NCBI RefSeq assembly: GCF_963675165.1
Contig: NC_087383.1
Location: 5,496,839-5,560,838 of the forward strand
Direction of reading: 5' to 3'
DNA from: Halichondria panicea
Lineage: Eukaryota > Porifera > Demospongiae > Suberitida > Halichondriidae
Length of the DNA: 64,000 bases
In this document: one piece after another, positions 24,885 through 37,547 of the stretch
Layout: the number at the start of each line of letters is the position of its first letter
Numbering within the stretch: position 1 is the stretch's first letter
Notes under the pieces: model-generated
Databases searched by the model: none
What the model was told of the DNA's origin: nothing
Seen by the model: only the letters and a program-made list of their open reading frames with translations
Made by a program: the position numbers and the translations under genes

Positions 24885-25208
24885 TGCTAAAGAGAACCAC
24901 GTGGCGCCTTGGTTATGTTTTAGTTAACGATCTTTACCGAAATATTTATGAGTAATAAAACTTATTATTATTCATTGAGTTTGCCTGTCATAGCAACATG
25001 ACAGTAAAACCAAGCCTTAGCAACTGAGAATAGAGTGCTGCACAACTTAGCAACGCTTTGTTTTATTCTTTGGAGCTTGCATTTGTCGCAACACATTGCT
25101 TTTAGTTTAATTTTAGCCTAGCTTGTAGTTAGCTTGTTGATTACACGTTTGCGGTTTTAGCTCGAGGCGATAATCGATCAAAGTTGATAGGCACATCAAA
25201 GAGAAAAA
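24885..25208. promoter_or_regulatory. Bidirectional promoter region DAP3 / ODF3-like
   Basis: Only 324 bp separate the two divergent start codons, so the genes probably share a promoter. No TATA box or repeat stands out. Confidence 0.65.
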
Positions 25209-26902
25209 ATGACGACTGGAGATGGAACACAGACTGCGACCAAGCCAAAAATTGCTGCTATGGAGAGGGGTATGTGTCTACTTCAGTGCATATAATAGCT
25301 AGAGCTGTACAACAACACCTGAGTTTGCAGAGCTAGCTATATCTAGCCCTGCCCTCTTCTAAACTTTGCAGACAGCTATAATAACATGTATTCTTCACAG
25401 TAATTAATTATCTAGAACTAGAGCATTCCATTTTCTGGTAGATCTCTATTACACACTCAACAGCACATTTTTTGCTAATAATTATTGCTAATAATTATAG
25501 CTTATAATTATGTCTGTTTGGAGCCGCACCAGATTCATTAATATCGCTTACCCCCGTATAGGTCCCGGTCCAGCCCGCTACTGTATGCCTGGGCTGACTG
25601 GCAGGTCTGGACATGATGTTACCAAAAAGATACAACCAGCATACACCTTTGGAAAGAGACTCGGAATATCATGTGAGGGACACTGAGACAGTATCACATA
25701 TATATTACTATTGTACGCACAGCATTATTATGTATTGACAGCTTATTAACACTAAACGAATGACATGATATAATGGAGCATACATTACTTTGCTATGAGT
25801 GTACATATTTTCTAAGATTGCCTGCATGCTTGTGTGTATAATTATAACAAGTTGTCAACATGCACATACATATACACAGTCTTCAAGAAGGATTTTGGTC
25901 CTGGTCCAGCTCACTTTGTGGATCCATCTGTTACCAGGAGTGGCCCAGAGGGCACACCTCGTTACTCTATCGGCAGCCGACACAAGGAGCTAATGCCATT
26001 CAATACTCCTGGCCCAGGATCCTATGCTCCAGAGCAGAGCAAAACCTGTTTTCAGAGGGAGAAGAAAGACCCTTCATATTCCATCGGCTCAAGGACCAAG
26101 TACCGGAAGAGTAAGGCTATGTTAGAACAGTGTTGGTTACACGTGTATGTGGCTACTCAGCAACAAAAAAAGTGTGTGACCATATATGCATGAGTTCTGC
26201 ATGCATGATATTATAGCTATTACAGAAACAAAAGCTAAGTTATGATCGATGCATGTGTGCCGTATATGGCTAATCTTATGATGGGAATTCGACAAATAAT
26301 CTACATGTAGCATAATTATGAAAGTAGATGCAAAGAACTTCTGTTTCAGTATAATTATATTGTGACTACTTTTCTTATGCAGGAGATGCCTCTCCCTCTC
26401 CCAACACTTATTCTCTTCCTACCCTCATCGGTCCTCGTATCCCCAATAGAGTCTCCTCTGCTTGTTACAGCCTGGCTAGCAGGCCTAAGACAGGAGGGTT
26501 TGATGTGGATTACGCCAAGACACCCGGTCCTGCTGGATACGGAGCTCAAACACCTGACCTGTACGGAAAGAAGGCTCCAGCCTATAGCATCCTGGGTCGT
26601 CAGTTCATGCCTGCAGGTCAGTATTCAATGTAGTGCATGTGGCATTATTTTTAGTGTGAACGTCTAATAATAATTATACGATTATTACTGAAAATGTGTT
26701 TGTATAGCCATTTGCCTCAATAATTAATTTATCTACTCGTCCATCCTTTATAACTGTATGTGCAGATGGTACACTAAAGCCTGGACCTGGAGCTCACAGT
26801 CCTGAAAAGTCAAATCCAACTCGTCGCAAGGCCCCCTCCTATAGCCTTGGGGTTCGCCACTCTGAGTACTTGTGTCCCCTTATCATTGACGTCAGTGATT
26901 AA
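25209..26902 (+). CDS. ODF3: Outer dense fibre protein 3 / CIMAP1-type SHIPPO-repeat protein
   Basis: Member of the sperm-tail and ciliary microtubule-associated SHIPPO (STPGR) family. Five exons: 25209-25269, 25562-25672, 25880-26110, 26383-26616, 26766-26902. All introns are phase 1 and the product is 257 aa, close to vertebrate ODF3. Pro-Gly-Pro repeats recur: GPGPARY, FGPGPAHF, TPGPGSY, TPGPAGY, KPGPGAH. Each is followed by a segment ending in Tyr-Ser-(Ile/Leu)-Gly (PRYSIGSR, PSYSIGSR, PSYSLGVR). The C-terminus RHSEYLCPLIID is characteristic of the ODF3 group. No signal peptide or membrane helix. It lies head-to-head with DAP3 and convergent with the NLR. Confidence 0.93.
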
Positions 26903-28271
26903 AGGGAGACAGTGCATGCATGATCGCACACATTATAAACTAAATTGGACATGACCAAAACGGTATTGAATAGATTGTATACGGTATAATTATAATGTTA
27001 CAAGTAACTTGTGTTTGTATTTTTTATTGCATCATGTCTGTAACAAAATTAATAATTATATAGTTTTTGTAAGAACGAACAGTTTACAAATGAATTTTTG
27101 TTACCCGATTATAGACTGTGTTACAGACATGCATGTGTGGGAGGGTACATGAATTCAACAGAAGACTAAACAGACATTATGGAATGCAATTGCATGCTAT
27201 AATTAAAAGATGAATTGCACTGTATAGTTATGAATCTTAGCAAGGAGATTCTATGTATATAGGCAATTAATGGTACAGTGCATGGAGTGTACATGTACAT
27301 ACATATTTGTATATGGTATAATTATGCATTATTATAACAGGCTGCATATAAAATTAATAATGAGATTTGATTTAACAGTAATTAACCTATGCATCTATTA
27401 ATTTTACAGCACTCTGAATTACAATTCTTAATGACGTCCTACATACAAATACATATTATTATAGTTTTGAGGTTTATAATAATTATTGCAAACAAAAATA
27501 ATGTTACACTAATAATAATTATACTTTCATCTTTGTGACAATAATTATTAATTTTTGCCCATTCTAGTCTATAGTACATGCGACGTATCTTTAGGAGAAA
27601 GAAGAGCTCTTCCCCCACGCAGTAATTGTCGCACTCGTAAGACAATAATCATGGGGAAGATTATTAAGGAAAAGCAAAACTGCTCATGCCATTCTCGCGT
27701 CTCCTTGACTGAAGATGATCAACGTACACTAGCTATAGTATTAAGTGGGACCGTTCAACTACATATGTACACTAGTATCACTATATGCTATAATGATTTC
27801 CAAAAATCACCATGTGTGTGCTTACTATAATTATAACTGTTCGCAAGTGTTCACAAATGGCGGCCATCCAATGTACGTTATATACGTCAGAAGAGGTTTG
27901 ACAGGGTAAAAAGGTAAATTAATATCCCATAATTTACACTCATATTAAGATTAGATGCACTATACCAGATACCGTATAGCGCAACATTTTCGAGGGGCTT
28001 AATTTTCGCTGTTTTCGTGTGTTAGCAATCCAAAAATTATCTGCTACATATAAAATTATATATAGCATGCATTAAAGATTAAAGGCGTGACGTGGCTTCA
28101 ATCCGGTATGTAAGCAGCCAACCCATGCACGAACATTATTTAACGAAAATTAATGCTTTATAGAAGGCTATTTAAGTGCCTCGAAAATTTCGCGCTATAC
28201 AGTCAATTCATACAGCTGATCGGTTTCATAATAATTATCATAATAATCATAATTATAATTATACTCATAAT
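26903..28271. other. Convergent intergenic region between ODF3-like and NLR genes
   Basis: AT-rich sequence without a convincing gene. It contains MITE copy 2 (27972-28202). Confidence 0.6.
27972..28202. mobile_element. CCGTATAGCGC-family MITE, copy 2 (diverged)
   Basis: Termini CCGTATAGCGCAACATTTTC and GAAAATTTCGCGCTATACAG are TA-bordered at the left; the right TA has mutated. It is a more diverged copy than 19232-19450 and 47894-48119. Confidence 0.8.
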
Positions 28272-31200
28272 CTATAAATACATTTTGTGAATCCACTCCA
28301 CTCTATCATCTTGACTATGCACCTTCGGTTTGAGCACTTCCGGTAGGTATAGTTTTTTTAGTGTTCGGTTTTCTGACAAATACTTGAGAATTGTGCTAAT
28401 GTTAGACTGTGTTAATGAAGCATCATCTCGAATATCAAGAATTTGTAACGTCTTGTTCGTTAGCAATAACCTAGAAAAGTTTTTAACATCTTGATCAAAC
28501 ATTAAGTTGCCGCCAATGTATAGCTCTTTGACTGCTGAGTTGGCCACCAGAGATGAGGCCAGGTTTGTTCCTCCAATGGTAGTTATGTTGCAATGCATGA
28601 AATCAAGCTCAGTGATCGATGTGTTTTCAGCTAACACTTGGGCAAGCGATGTAACACCTTTATCGCCGATTGGATTGCCACACAATCGTAATTCCTTGAC
28701 TGTGCTATTTCCAGCGATACCTTGTGCCAACTCAGAAGCAGATTCAGGTTGAATATCACAACTTGTCAGGTCTAATGTCTCAAGTTTACATTTGTCCCTA
28801 TCTTGCAGAAAAGCACGGAGTAACTTCATCGAATCAAGTGAGACAGAATTTGGTCCCTCCTTCCAATTCGAGTACAATAGAAATCGTTTTAGACAGTTAC
28901 TGTATTGCAGTCCTTGAAACAAGGTGCAGACAGAATCAGAAGAAAGAGAATTATTACCAACATTCAAGATCTTCAGAGATTGACTCGAACACAAAAGCTT
29001 AGCTAAATGCTTGCAGTCCTGTTTGCCCATTTGAGTGCACTGCAAGTATAACTCTGTCAGATACCGGTGTTCATTAAGTGCGGATAGTACAGGAACCGCC
29101 CCACCATTTGTTATGTTTTTATTCAAACAGAGATTAAGCATTTTCAAGTGTGGTGTGTGAGGGATTATTGAAGCTATTTCTTCTAAAGCGGTGTTGTCAA
29201 GGCTGTTACTAGACAGGTCGACTTCTTTCAGCTGGCTTATAAAGGAAGGAGGTATGTTTCGGAGGTGACAAAGGCTACTCGATGTAAGCTCATTCGAGGA
29301 CAGTTTCAATGATGAAACAAGAGCGTGTTGATTATCTTCACAGCTGCAAGATTGCAAAAATGTTGTCATTTTCTGATCTCCCATTATAGCTCCATTGAAA
29401 TCGATACACCACTGACATTTTGATCGAGCAATACAATAACCAGCTACGTAATAGTCGAGATTTGACCACGTGTAGTCAGAATGAATTTTCATTTTTCTTT
29501 CTCCAAAGATTTCGGCAATGGTTTTTTTGTCGCAGCCTTCAAATAGCCAGTGAAATATGGTCAGCTTGTGTTTTTCTTCTCCTGAATCAAGTAATTCTTG
29601 AATTTTAGCCAAAGAGACAGGAACGGATTTGTTTAGTCCGCTTAGAAACCTCAGAACCATGGTGAAGTGATTGCTGACTATGCATTGCTCCACTACCTTG
29701 TTTCGTTCTTCTGGAGTCAGCCAAGAAAGGAGCTGTGCAAAAAGGAACTCCTGAACAGACAAATGGTTGAAGTGATAGCTAACAACAGCAGAATCTCCAC
29801 TGGTGTAGAGTGGGTCTTGTGCCTGCATCAGTCCCAGAGCCTCCAGTCTGAGATTTTTGGGAACATCAGGGAACACCAGCCGTTTACCATCCAGCAACCC
29901 ATCCAAACCCAGTTGAGAAATACTAATGAACCACGATTTTATAGGTTCAGGAAGATCTTGTAAATGGTTGCTTTTCCAGATTGTGTCCTTCAAGTGAGGA
30001 TGCTTGTCTAGGTACTTGTGAATGCAGCAACATATGTACGAAGTGTACAGCTGGGTCACTGTTGTGGGAAGGGGGGAGCCTGTGTCCAAGCACCACTGGT
30101 AGACATCAAGTGTAATACTTGTAGCCAACGGAGTGTGCATGTTCTCTCGGATAGCCGGAGTATTCGCTAGAAATGCAATAACATCGTCCAGAAAAGTGAC
30201 AATTTTTGATGGCACAATTTTCTTCTTGAGCTTAACTATCCAATCGATTTCATCTTCAACAGACGATATGATTTCGATATGCTTGAATGCTCGGTCATTC
30301 TGAAATTGTTTGATGAAGTCAGTGGCCCAGGGTCGGCTTGTCACAATCACTCTAGCTCTAGGTAAGATTGTACCAGCAACGAGTGCTCTGTACACAGAAG
30401 AAGAATCAAGGCTCGATTCTATTTCATCCCAGCCGTCCAACCAGAACACAACACCCTCACCTTTGCACTGTATGAGCTCCTCCACTAGCGACTTTTCTCC
30501 TTGAGTTACGAAAGCGAGTAGATCGGCAAGACTTGAAATATCCCTCAAATTGTGATCTCTAAGAGGGAAAAGAATCAACAAGGATATGTCAGTGAGGATG
30601 TCCCTTTTTGCCCATTTGAGGCAAGCAATTCGAGTCAAAGTAGTTTTACCAACACCAGGTGCTCCCTCTATTAAGATTAGTCGACTACGTCGGCCATTGC
30701 GAAGGTAGATCAAATTGCCTAAGATGGTTGGTGACTTATGATACCACACATCATCTTTGTTGCCTCTAAGATATTTTCTAGTGTAGGGATCAGATTTTGA
30801 AGATATAATTGGTTTCTCGAGTGCTGCAAGTTTGAAAGGTTTGAGGGCACCATTGTAATGCTTGGACGATTTCAAACAGCTGAATTTCAATTCGTATAAC
30901 CTTCGAAGATGTACATAACAATGCTGAGTCGCAGTGAACGGATAAACTTGGATTCCATCAATCGCAATAGACGTGAAACCGTGCTGCACCATTTCCTCAG
31001 GTTTCATTACAATCACAGCTTCCCTAATAAAATCAGCCAAAGAGGGGGGAACGTACCAGAGAATTTTCACACAGCCCTCTTCAACATTTCGTAGGAGAAG
31101 GAAATGATGTGGCATGGAAAGCAATTGAGCTAGGGCGTTGGTCGTTTTTTTAATATCTTCAAGTGTACACTCCTCCCAGCTTCTGTCAGCTTTCAAAGTC

Positions 31201-34200
31201 ATCGTTCGAACCTTTGTCTCCTCTGGTTTCTTCATACGAAATGGCCAGGCTTGAAAAAAATCCTGAACTTTAGTCCTCGAGCAGAATGCTTCAACCTCCT
31301 TCGTGTATTGTACCAACTCCTTCCAAATCGGCTCTCTTTTAGGAATGAAAGTGTCAATTACATGCTCCAAGAATTCGAAGTTGAGAAAATCCCATAAAAC
31401 ACTTAGTTTCCTCCAGAGTTTCGAAATGCTTGCGTTGTGATCAATTTTATCAAGGCAGTCGTCCAGGAAATCGATTGTGCTAGCTCTCAGTGAAATTCCC
31501 ATGCATGCAACCTTGCCTTCAAACAAACTGATGCTAATAGAGTGAGTGTGAAGGTATTCGAATGCACTACTAGCAAGCTTCTTGCACATTTTCTCTAGTT
31601 CTTCGATCTGTGTTTTCAGTGAAGTCATAGTAGGGATGATAGTATCATCTGTTGAGTGGAATAATTGTAAATGGTGGCACATTAATTTAATAAAGTGAGG
31701 TTATGTTCTAACGTATACATTTGTTCAACGATACAAGAAAAGGAGACGGAATGGTGCACGTGATGCTTGCAACTGCAGTGAAGCCTCGAAAGCTATCCGC
31801 TTTTCGCCCTTTAGACGAGGCTATATATTTTTGTCGGGAATTTAGTTGTGTTCCCTTGAGACAACGTGTCCGCCTATTTTGTGAGCCACGCGTAGTACAA
31901 GTACTGACCACACCCAGATATTAAAGTTATAAGCTTCCACAGTGCTATTTTGGAGTCTTTTATTGCTGCATAGTTATAACTACTACTAGGTATAGACCAG
32001 TGGCGGATCCAGAGGGGGTTCTTTGGGTTCAATTGAACCCCCCTTTGAGAAAGAAGTGAGTGGGAGGCTCCAGCAACTAGTTAGCAAGTTGTTCCTTTCT
32101 TACTAGCTTTCACATGCACTCCTCACTTACCTTTAGTCTTTGTTAGTCCTGTGAAGCTTTGTCTGTGCAGTTTCAGTGACTATGAAGGCTAAAAACTCTC
32201 CAGCGAGTGCATGTAGACTGCTTCATGAAAAGTGATGACCTTTTTTTTAGGAAAAAATTCGGTGTGTTAATGCGCATGCTCACTGTTTAGAAGAAGTGAC
32301 GACCTTTTTTTTAGGTAAATTTAACAGTCCTTGACCCGCTCAGAGCCCTGGAACCCCCCTTTCAAGAATCCTAGATCCGCCACTGTAGACCTTTAAAGAG
32401 TTGCAATTAGTACATTTGCTTGGGGATTATTATGAAACTGTGTGTATAATTATAGAAATAGGCTATCAGCTTGGCTAGGCCCATCTACAGCTTCGGCTTG
32501 TTAAGACAGTCTCAAATAAACTGAGGAGTAAAGCGGATGTTACTCGAGAGTACCTCGTTTCCTTTTCCTGTATCTAATTATGCACACTGTAAAGTTTATC
32601 ATACAATGTAACAGACAAAGTATACGGAGGAAGAATTGACGTAGTTAGTGGTAAAAATAATGTTCTGACCACAATGGCAGCCTAGCTTCTACCTTATCGT
32701 TACTATTATAAAAACGGTACTAATTTTAGCGAATTATAACGAATTTGTAATTAACGCTAAATTAAGTACGCGCTAATAATAAAACGTAATTATGAATCTA
32801 CATTTTTTTACTCGAAATGTACTTTTGAGATTATGCTAAGCAAGCTATAGCCCTTTTTTCATCTCCAAACTTTCCATTTAACCTTAAAACTCATACTTGT
32901 ATATCTTTTGACAAAATTAATAATTATTGTGCTAATGAATTTGCTACAAATCCACCAAATTAATAAGTACCTTAAAAGCAGAGAAAAATATAAAACTACT
33001 ACCCGTCTATAATAATTAAGGTAGTAGAATAATTGTGCTGCAGCCGTGTTGCTTGCTTAATTTCGTGGTCAACCTTTTGGTACGCATGCATGTGATGTTA
33101 ATATTCGTGGGTATAAAATTAATGTTCGCAGTACATGCTTAATTAGCGAAAACAGTGAATATTTTTACTCTCGAAATTTAGGCGCTATATACACATGGTG
33201 TAATAATTATGTAAAGGCAAAACACTCACTGTGAGAAATCTCAGTTTCCTCTTGAGCACCATCACATTCAGCTTTTAAAGTCAGTATTCCGGGTCCACCT
33301 AGAATAATTATACATGTTTCAGTTACGGATTGTTTCTGCTAATCCACACACTCTTTCCTAACACCATAAACACTCCAGTTCACAAACTAGTACATGTATA
33401 ATTATACTGCTAAACAATCTTAAGTTCTTAATGGAATATCTATAATGTTGGCAAACAGCTAAAATGTACACATAACCACAATAATGCTCATGCCTCAAAG
33501 TCTGCTGGCTAGAGATGTCATCGATAGAAGCATAGATAATTATTGGGGCAGACAAGGGTGAGCCGCTACGCAACGATTAATTTGATTTCATATCAATTTT
33601 TCTCCAAACATAAATACAGGAAGGGGGCTTACATGTAAACAAGCCTTTGCTCCACAGCTGAAACTAGCTATATCCCTCGAGATTTTTGAACTACTATTAT
33701 AGTCTGGAGCTAAGGGAGATTCGCTACGCCTCGAAGCATAACTATTGTACTTAAATACAACAATGTATCCAAATCACAGTTTATAGCTGTACTCACCTTT
33801 GGCTAACAAGTACTGTGCCACCTTGATAGCAACGTCTCCTTTGTCCAGGGAGAGTAAGATGAGTAGCAGAGGTCTGAACGTGCCGTCCGCAAGAACTCTG
33901 TCTAACCAGTATTTCAGAGCCAACTTTATTCCAGTTTGTGTTCGATTCATGGCTGTCCTAGCCTTCTCTTCAATTACATCAGTTTGCTGTCCAGGTGAGA
34001 GCTCCAGCATTTCAACATAGTCATCCGTGTTGTCGAAATATGAGGATAATTTTGGGAGGTCAGTTTCTTCTACTCTTGTGTCAAGCTGCTTGTCAGTGAC
34101 TTTAGTTTCTCTCTTTAGTGTTTCAATGGTCAGGCCTGAAAATAAAACACAAGAGGGAGGAATTTATACAATAACAAACTGCTGCAATTCTTTCGTACAC

Positions 34201-35758
34201 AATAACTGAGGTCTGTGATAAGATAACAGTGTGGCTTTGTGGGTATTACCTTCAGAAATGCTAGTCACCAGCAAATAAATTGTCCACTATAATAACGAGT
34301 GATGCAAGCTGCGCTGTGCTAATGCCTCTCGCCATGTTTTACTTCACTCAAATAGTATTGGGTATAAATTATATAGAAAAGGTATGTATTAGTTTGCAAT
34401 ATTTTTATAATCGTTTGAAATTGTTGAAAATGAACCAACACAGTCATTATAGAAGAGAAAGAATCCACGTTTCAAAATCCAAGAGAACCAGCTAGGGATA
34501 ATTAGTTCGTTGGGTCCGTACGAGCCACCTTTCCAGTTAGTTCATACACTACTATACTAGAACTGGCTGATTCGAGCAAGCTAGCTACAGCTATACTACC
34601 ATGACAACACAGTACAAAGTTCTTTCTGCATAAAAAGAGGACGGGGCTGGCTACTGCTGAGTTAGCTAGTCTATATCAGCCACATTTTCAACGGGCGAGG
34701 TGATCTTGACATTGCATGTTGAACAGCTAGGGAGCTTGAGCTACCCTCTGGTCTCTCAGACAAACATTATTAACAGTAGCTATCAGGACTGGGCTAACAG
34801 GTCTAAGTAACTGTTGACCTTTTTTTAAAAGTCAGTGACACTGTTAAGAACCCCCTTTCCCAATTCTTGGATCCGCCCTGATCACTCACTACTGTAAGCT
34901 TTGTGGGACTACATGCATGATACACAACGTTTGGCTTACTACAACATGTACCGTAAAACCTTAGACCCTTCAAATCACCCTAGAGCTCAGGCAATTTTTT
35001 GACCTCTAAAGTAGCGACAGTGACAATTATTTTCCAATGTTGCGTCCTAAATAGAGATAAATGAGAGCCACACCCTAGCCTCGATTACAGCCCACTGTCA
35101 TATCATGTTTTTTATGTGGCTTGAAATCGAGGCAAATAGACTAGGTGCAGTTATCTCCAATTAGATGCGACCCTCTAAATATGCTACACTAAGACTTAAA
35201 AATAATTTTTCAACCTCTGGAATTGTGATTATTTAAAAGGGTCGCCTTAGAAAGGGACTGGCAAGCTGCCGTGTTGAGAGTTGTCCCAGTGCGTGAAGAA
35301 TGTCACGCTGCCACAAAAATGCAAACGACACAAATACTCATGTACCACCGCCCACTGCATGCGCTAACTAATACTGCACAAAATATTATCGGCCTTGAGT
35401 ATAAGTACGTCTGTTCTTGAGGCTAAAGTAATATCACCCACGCATTTTGTGGTTTGTTCTAATTGCGGGATAACTCTCAACACGGCAGCTTGCCAGTCCC
35501 TCCATCTCCCAGAGAGAAAGGGGTGGTTTCCAGTCTAGTATTACGGTACATGGACAATTCTAGCTAGCTTCTAGAGTCTGCTATAGTGGTGCATTCATAC
35601 AATCCTGATTGTAGCTAGCTATAATTAATTAATTAAAATTATTATGAATCTAGTTCAGTAATCACTATCTAAAGTATTGTAGTATTACTATTCCCCCACT
35701 CACCATTTAGTGGCGATGCCTCTACACTATCATTTCCATCATGGCCAGTAGCCATCAT
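28272..35758 (-). CDS. NLR immune receptor: DEATH-like, conserved module, NACHT, LRR
   Basis: Predicted cytoplasmic pattern-recognition receptor. Exons: 35758-35704, 34135-33797, 33298-33230, 31648-28272; all introns phase 1; about 1279 aa. Exon 2 encodes a death-fold domain (roughly residues 40-130; YWLDRVLADGTFRPLLLILLSL, then VAQYLLAKG). The 3.4-kb last exon starts with a Leu/Trp-rich helical region of about 300 residues that I cannot assign (VQDFFQAWPFRMKKP; KILWYVPPSLADFI). NACHT follows, with Walker A GAPGVGKTT near 481 and Walker B VVFWLDGWDE near 555. About nine ribonuclease-inhibitor-type LRRs run from about 958 to the end. Two in-frame ATGs open exon 1; the upstream one is used. DEATH-NACHT-LRR is known in sponges and other invertebrates. 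The introns are loaded with transposons. Confidence 0.9.
31727..32576. mobile_element. Relic of the CATAGA-TIR (P-like) family in an NLR intron, with nested insertion
   Basis: The body matches the 61711-62259 element in order: AGTGAAGCCTCGAAAGCTAT, GAGCCACGCGTAGTAC, ATAGGCTATCAGCTTGGC, GCGGATGTTACTCGAG. The ends are diverged (GATACAAGAAAAGGAGACGG and its near-complement). A 388-bp element (31998-32385) is inserted within it. Confidence 0.6.
31998..32385. mobile_element. CAGTGGCGGATC-ended element with 5-bp TSD
   Basis: Termini CAGTGGCGGATCCAG and near-complement GATCCGCCACTG. TAGAC repeats on both sides (31993-31997, 32386-32390), and the empty site is visible as ATATAGACCTTTAAA at 62047. 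No coding frame. A related end occurs near 34850-34880. Confidence 0.8.
34136..35703. other. NLR intron 1, repeat-rich
   Basis: Contains a fragment (34290-34345) shared with 54774-54825, and an inverted repeat with about 33-nt arms (35255-35287 and 35466-35498). No host exon was seen. Confidence 0.5.
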
Positions 35759-36936
35759 TAATGGTCCGAGATTAATGGTCAGAGCAAATGAGAAGCCAAG
35801 TTGCGTTGCAGAGGAGGTACGAGCTACGACATGCAGGAGCAATTAGTAGACTTTAATTGAGAACTGTAATTACATTCCACTCACGTGTGAGTGTGTTAAT
35901 TGCAGAGCGGACCCGAGTGCGGTAGAACCTAGCCCCGAGACCATGCCGATTAAAGTTCGCATGGCACCACCATGTACCACGTACCTCAAAAGAATTGGCA
36001 TACATTGCTTTGGTAAGACCTCACTTGGAGTACTGCTCACCAGTCTGGAATCCCCACCAAAAGAAATACATCCAAGATCTAGAAAAGGTACAGAAAAGAG
36101 CTGCAAGGTGGGTGGGTGGTGTTCGCTGGGATAGCTCGACTAAAAGCTGGACAGAATCATGCAACACAACATGCTAGTTAAGTTGGGCAGAGCCCGACCG
36201 TCCCGTCAGCTCCACCCAACTAACAACATGCCTCAAACTTGGATGGCTATCACTCGTAAACAGAAGGACGTACTTGGACTGTTATCAGACATTTAAAATA
36301 ATCAATGGTTTGGACTGCATTCATTTTAAAGACTATTTCAAACAGAACAAGGGTAACCTCAGATCAAACTCTCATAATCTTTTTATTCCTCAATCAAGTA
36401 TCAATGCCTTGATGCTCCTACTTTGTTAATGCATAGATATAGGAGGGAAGGATTGGCAACGGAAGTGGTTCACGTGATCATTTTACATGTGTTTCTGCAG
36501 TTTTGTAATGAAACCATCCGTGACTCGCCTGTTTTCCTGCCAGAATGCCCGCGAAAAGCAGAAAAAGTCTGTTGTGGTCTTCCTTTAGTGCCTCATGACC
36601 TCTCATGGTGTTACACTGATGTTGTGCTTTATTTAGAGTTAGATTATCTTGCCAGTTTGTAAAACTAAAGAAACAAAGACTTTTTACTACAGAAAAACTA
36701 CAATTTTACAAGGTTTGATCCCTTTTTAAGAAACAGTACTCATCCATATTACTATTCTTCAAGTTTTCCTGGTTGTATGTATGTAGGTTGATCTACTGAA
36801 AGGCAAAAATCGCCTATTCATACCATTTAGAATGTGTTGTAGTATTGCGTATGGCTTATTTCATCTGACGTTTTATGCTCCCTTTTTAAGAAACACACAT
36901 GCTTTTAAAATTATACTGACTTCATGAGAGTGTTTA

Positions 36937-37182
36937 GGCCACTCCAAGTGATACTCTGATTTTTGGTCCACCGCCCGCATCAGATTTTATTCTTGGATTT
37001 CTATCTCATTATTTCTACTACGCATGCGCAGAATGGTCCATGTGGTACAAAATAGTGTGATAATGATATTCATTTGCAAAATAATGAGGTGAAATTGATA
37101 ATGACATAATGAGAAAGCCGCCCGCCCGCATGCAATTAGAAAAACTTCAGGACCAGAAACCAGAGTGTCACTTGGAGTGGCC
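36937..37182. mobile_element. Harbinger-like MITE, copy 1
   Basis: Inverted termini GGCCACTCCAAGTGATACTC and the complement of GGCCACTCCAAGTGACACTC, with TTA on both sides. A 3-bp TWA target duplication is characteristic of PIF/Harbinger elements. Confidence 0.8.
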
Positions 37183-37547
37183 TTATCAATGTCAGGTCCA
37201 TCAACTGGCACAGGTTTTGTGCTTTAAATTTTTGTCAGTTGCAGAAAATATGACTGGAGGTGTAAGGCCTGATTATCGGCTTATTAGTAAAACCAGTAGG
37301 TTTTACATAGGATTGGCAGTGGGTTTGCCCGTGTTTAGCAAAATTTCACTTATTTTGACTCATGTTCAAACTGTTCTATCTCTGCAGGGAAAGGCCACAT
37401 CAAGAAACTGAATGGACAGATAGTTTATTTAGCCTTTTCTCTCTTTGTATCTCTCATTTCATAATCCATGAACGTTTTAAATGTATGAATATTGTCATTT
37501 TAAAGATTGCACTATTTCGACGTTTCACCGCTCTTTGTCTGACTGAC

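Noticed and set aside
28507-31094. Plus-strand open frames within the NLR last exon
   Set aside because: All lie antisense to a continuous 1125-codon frame with NACHT and LRR motifs.
28272-31648. Horizontal transfer of the NLR because of its long single exon
   Set aside because: It is joined in phase to three upstream exons with animal-type introns and a DEATH-like domain, and large terminal NACHT-LRR exons are common.
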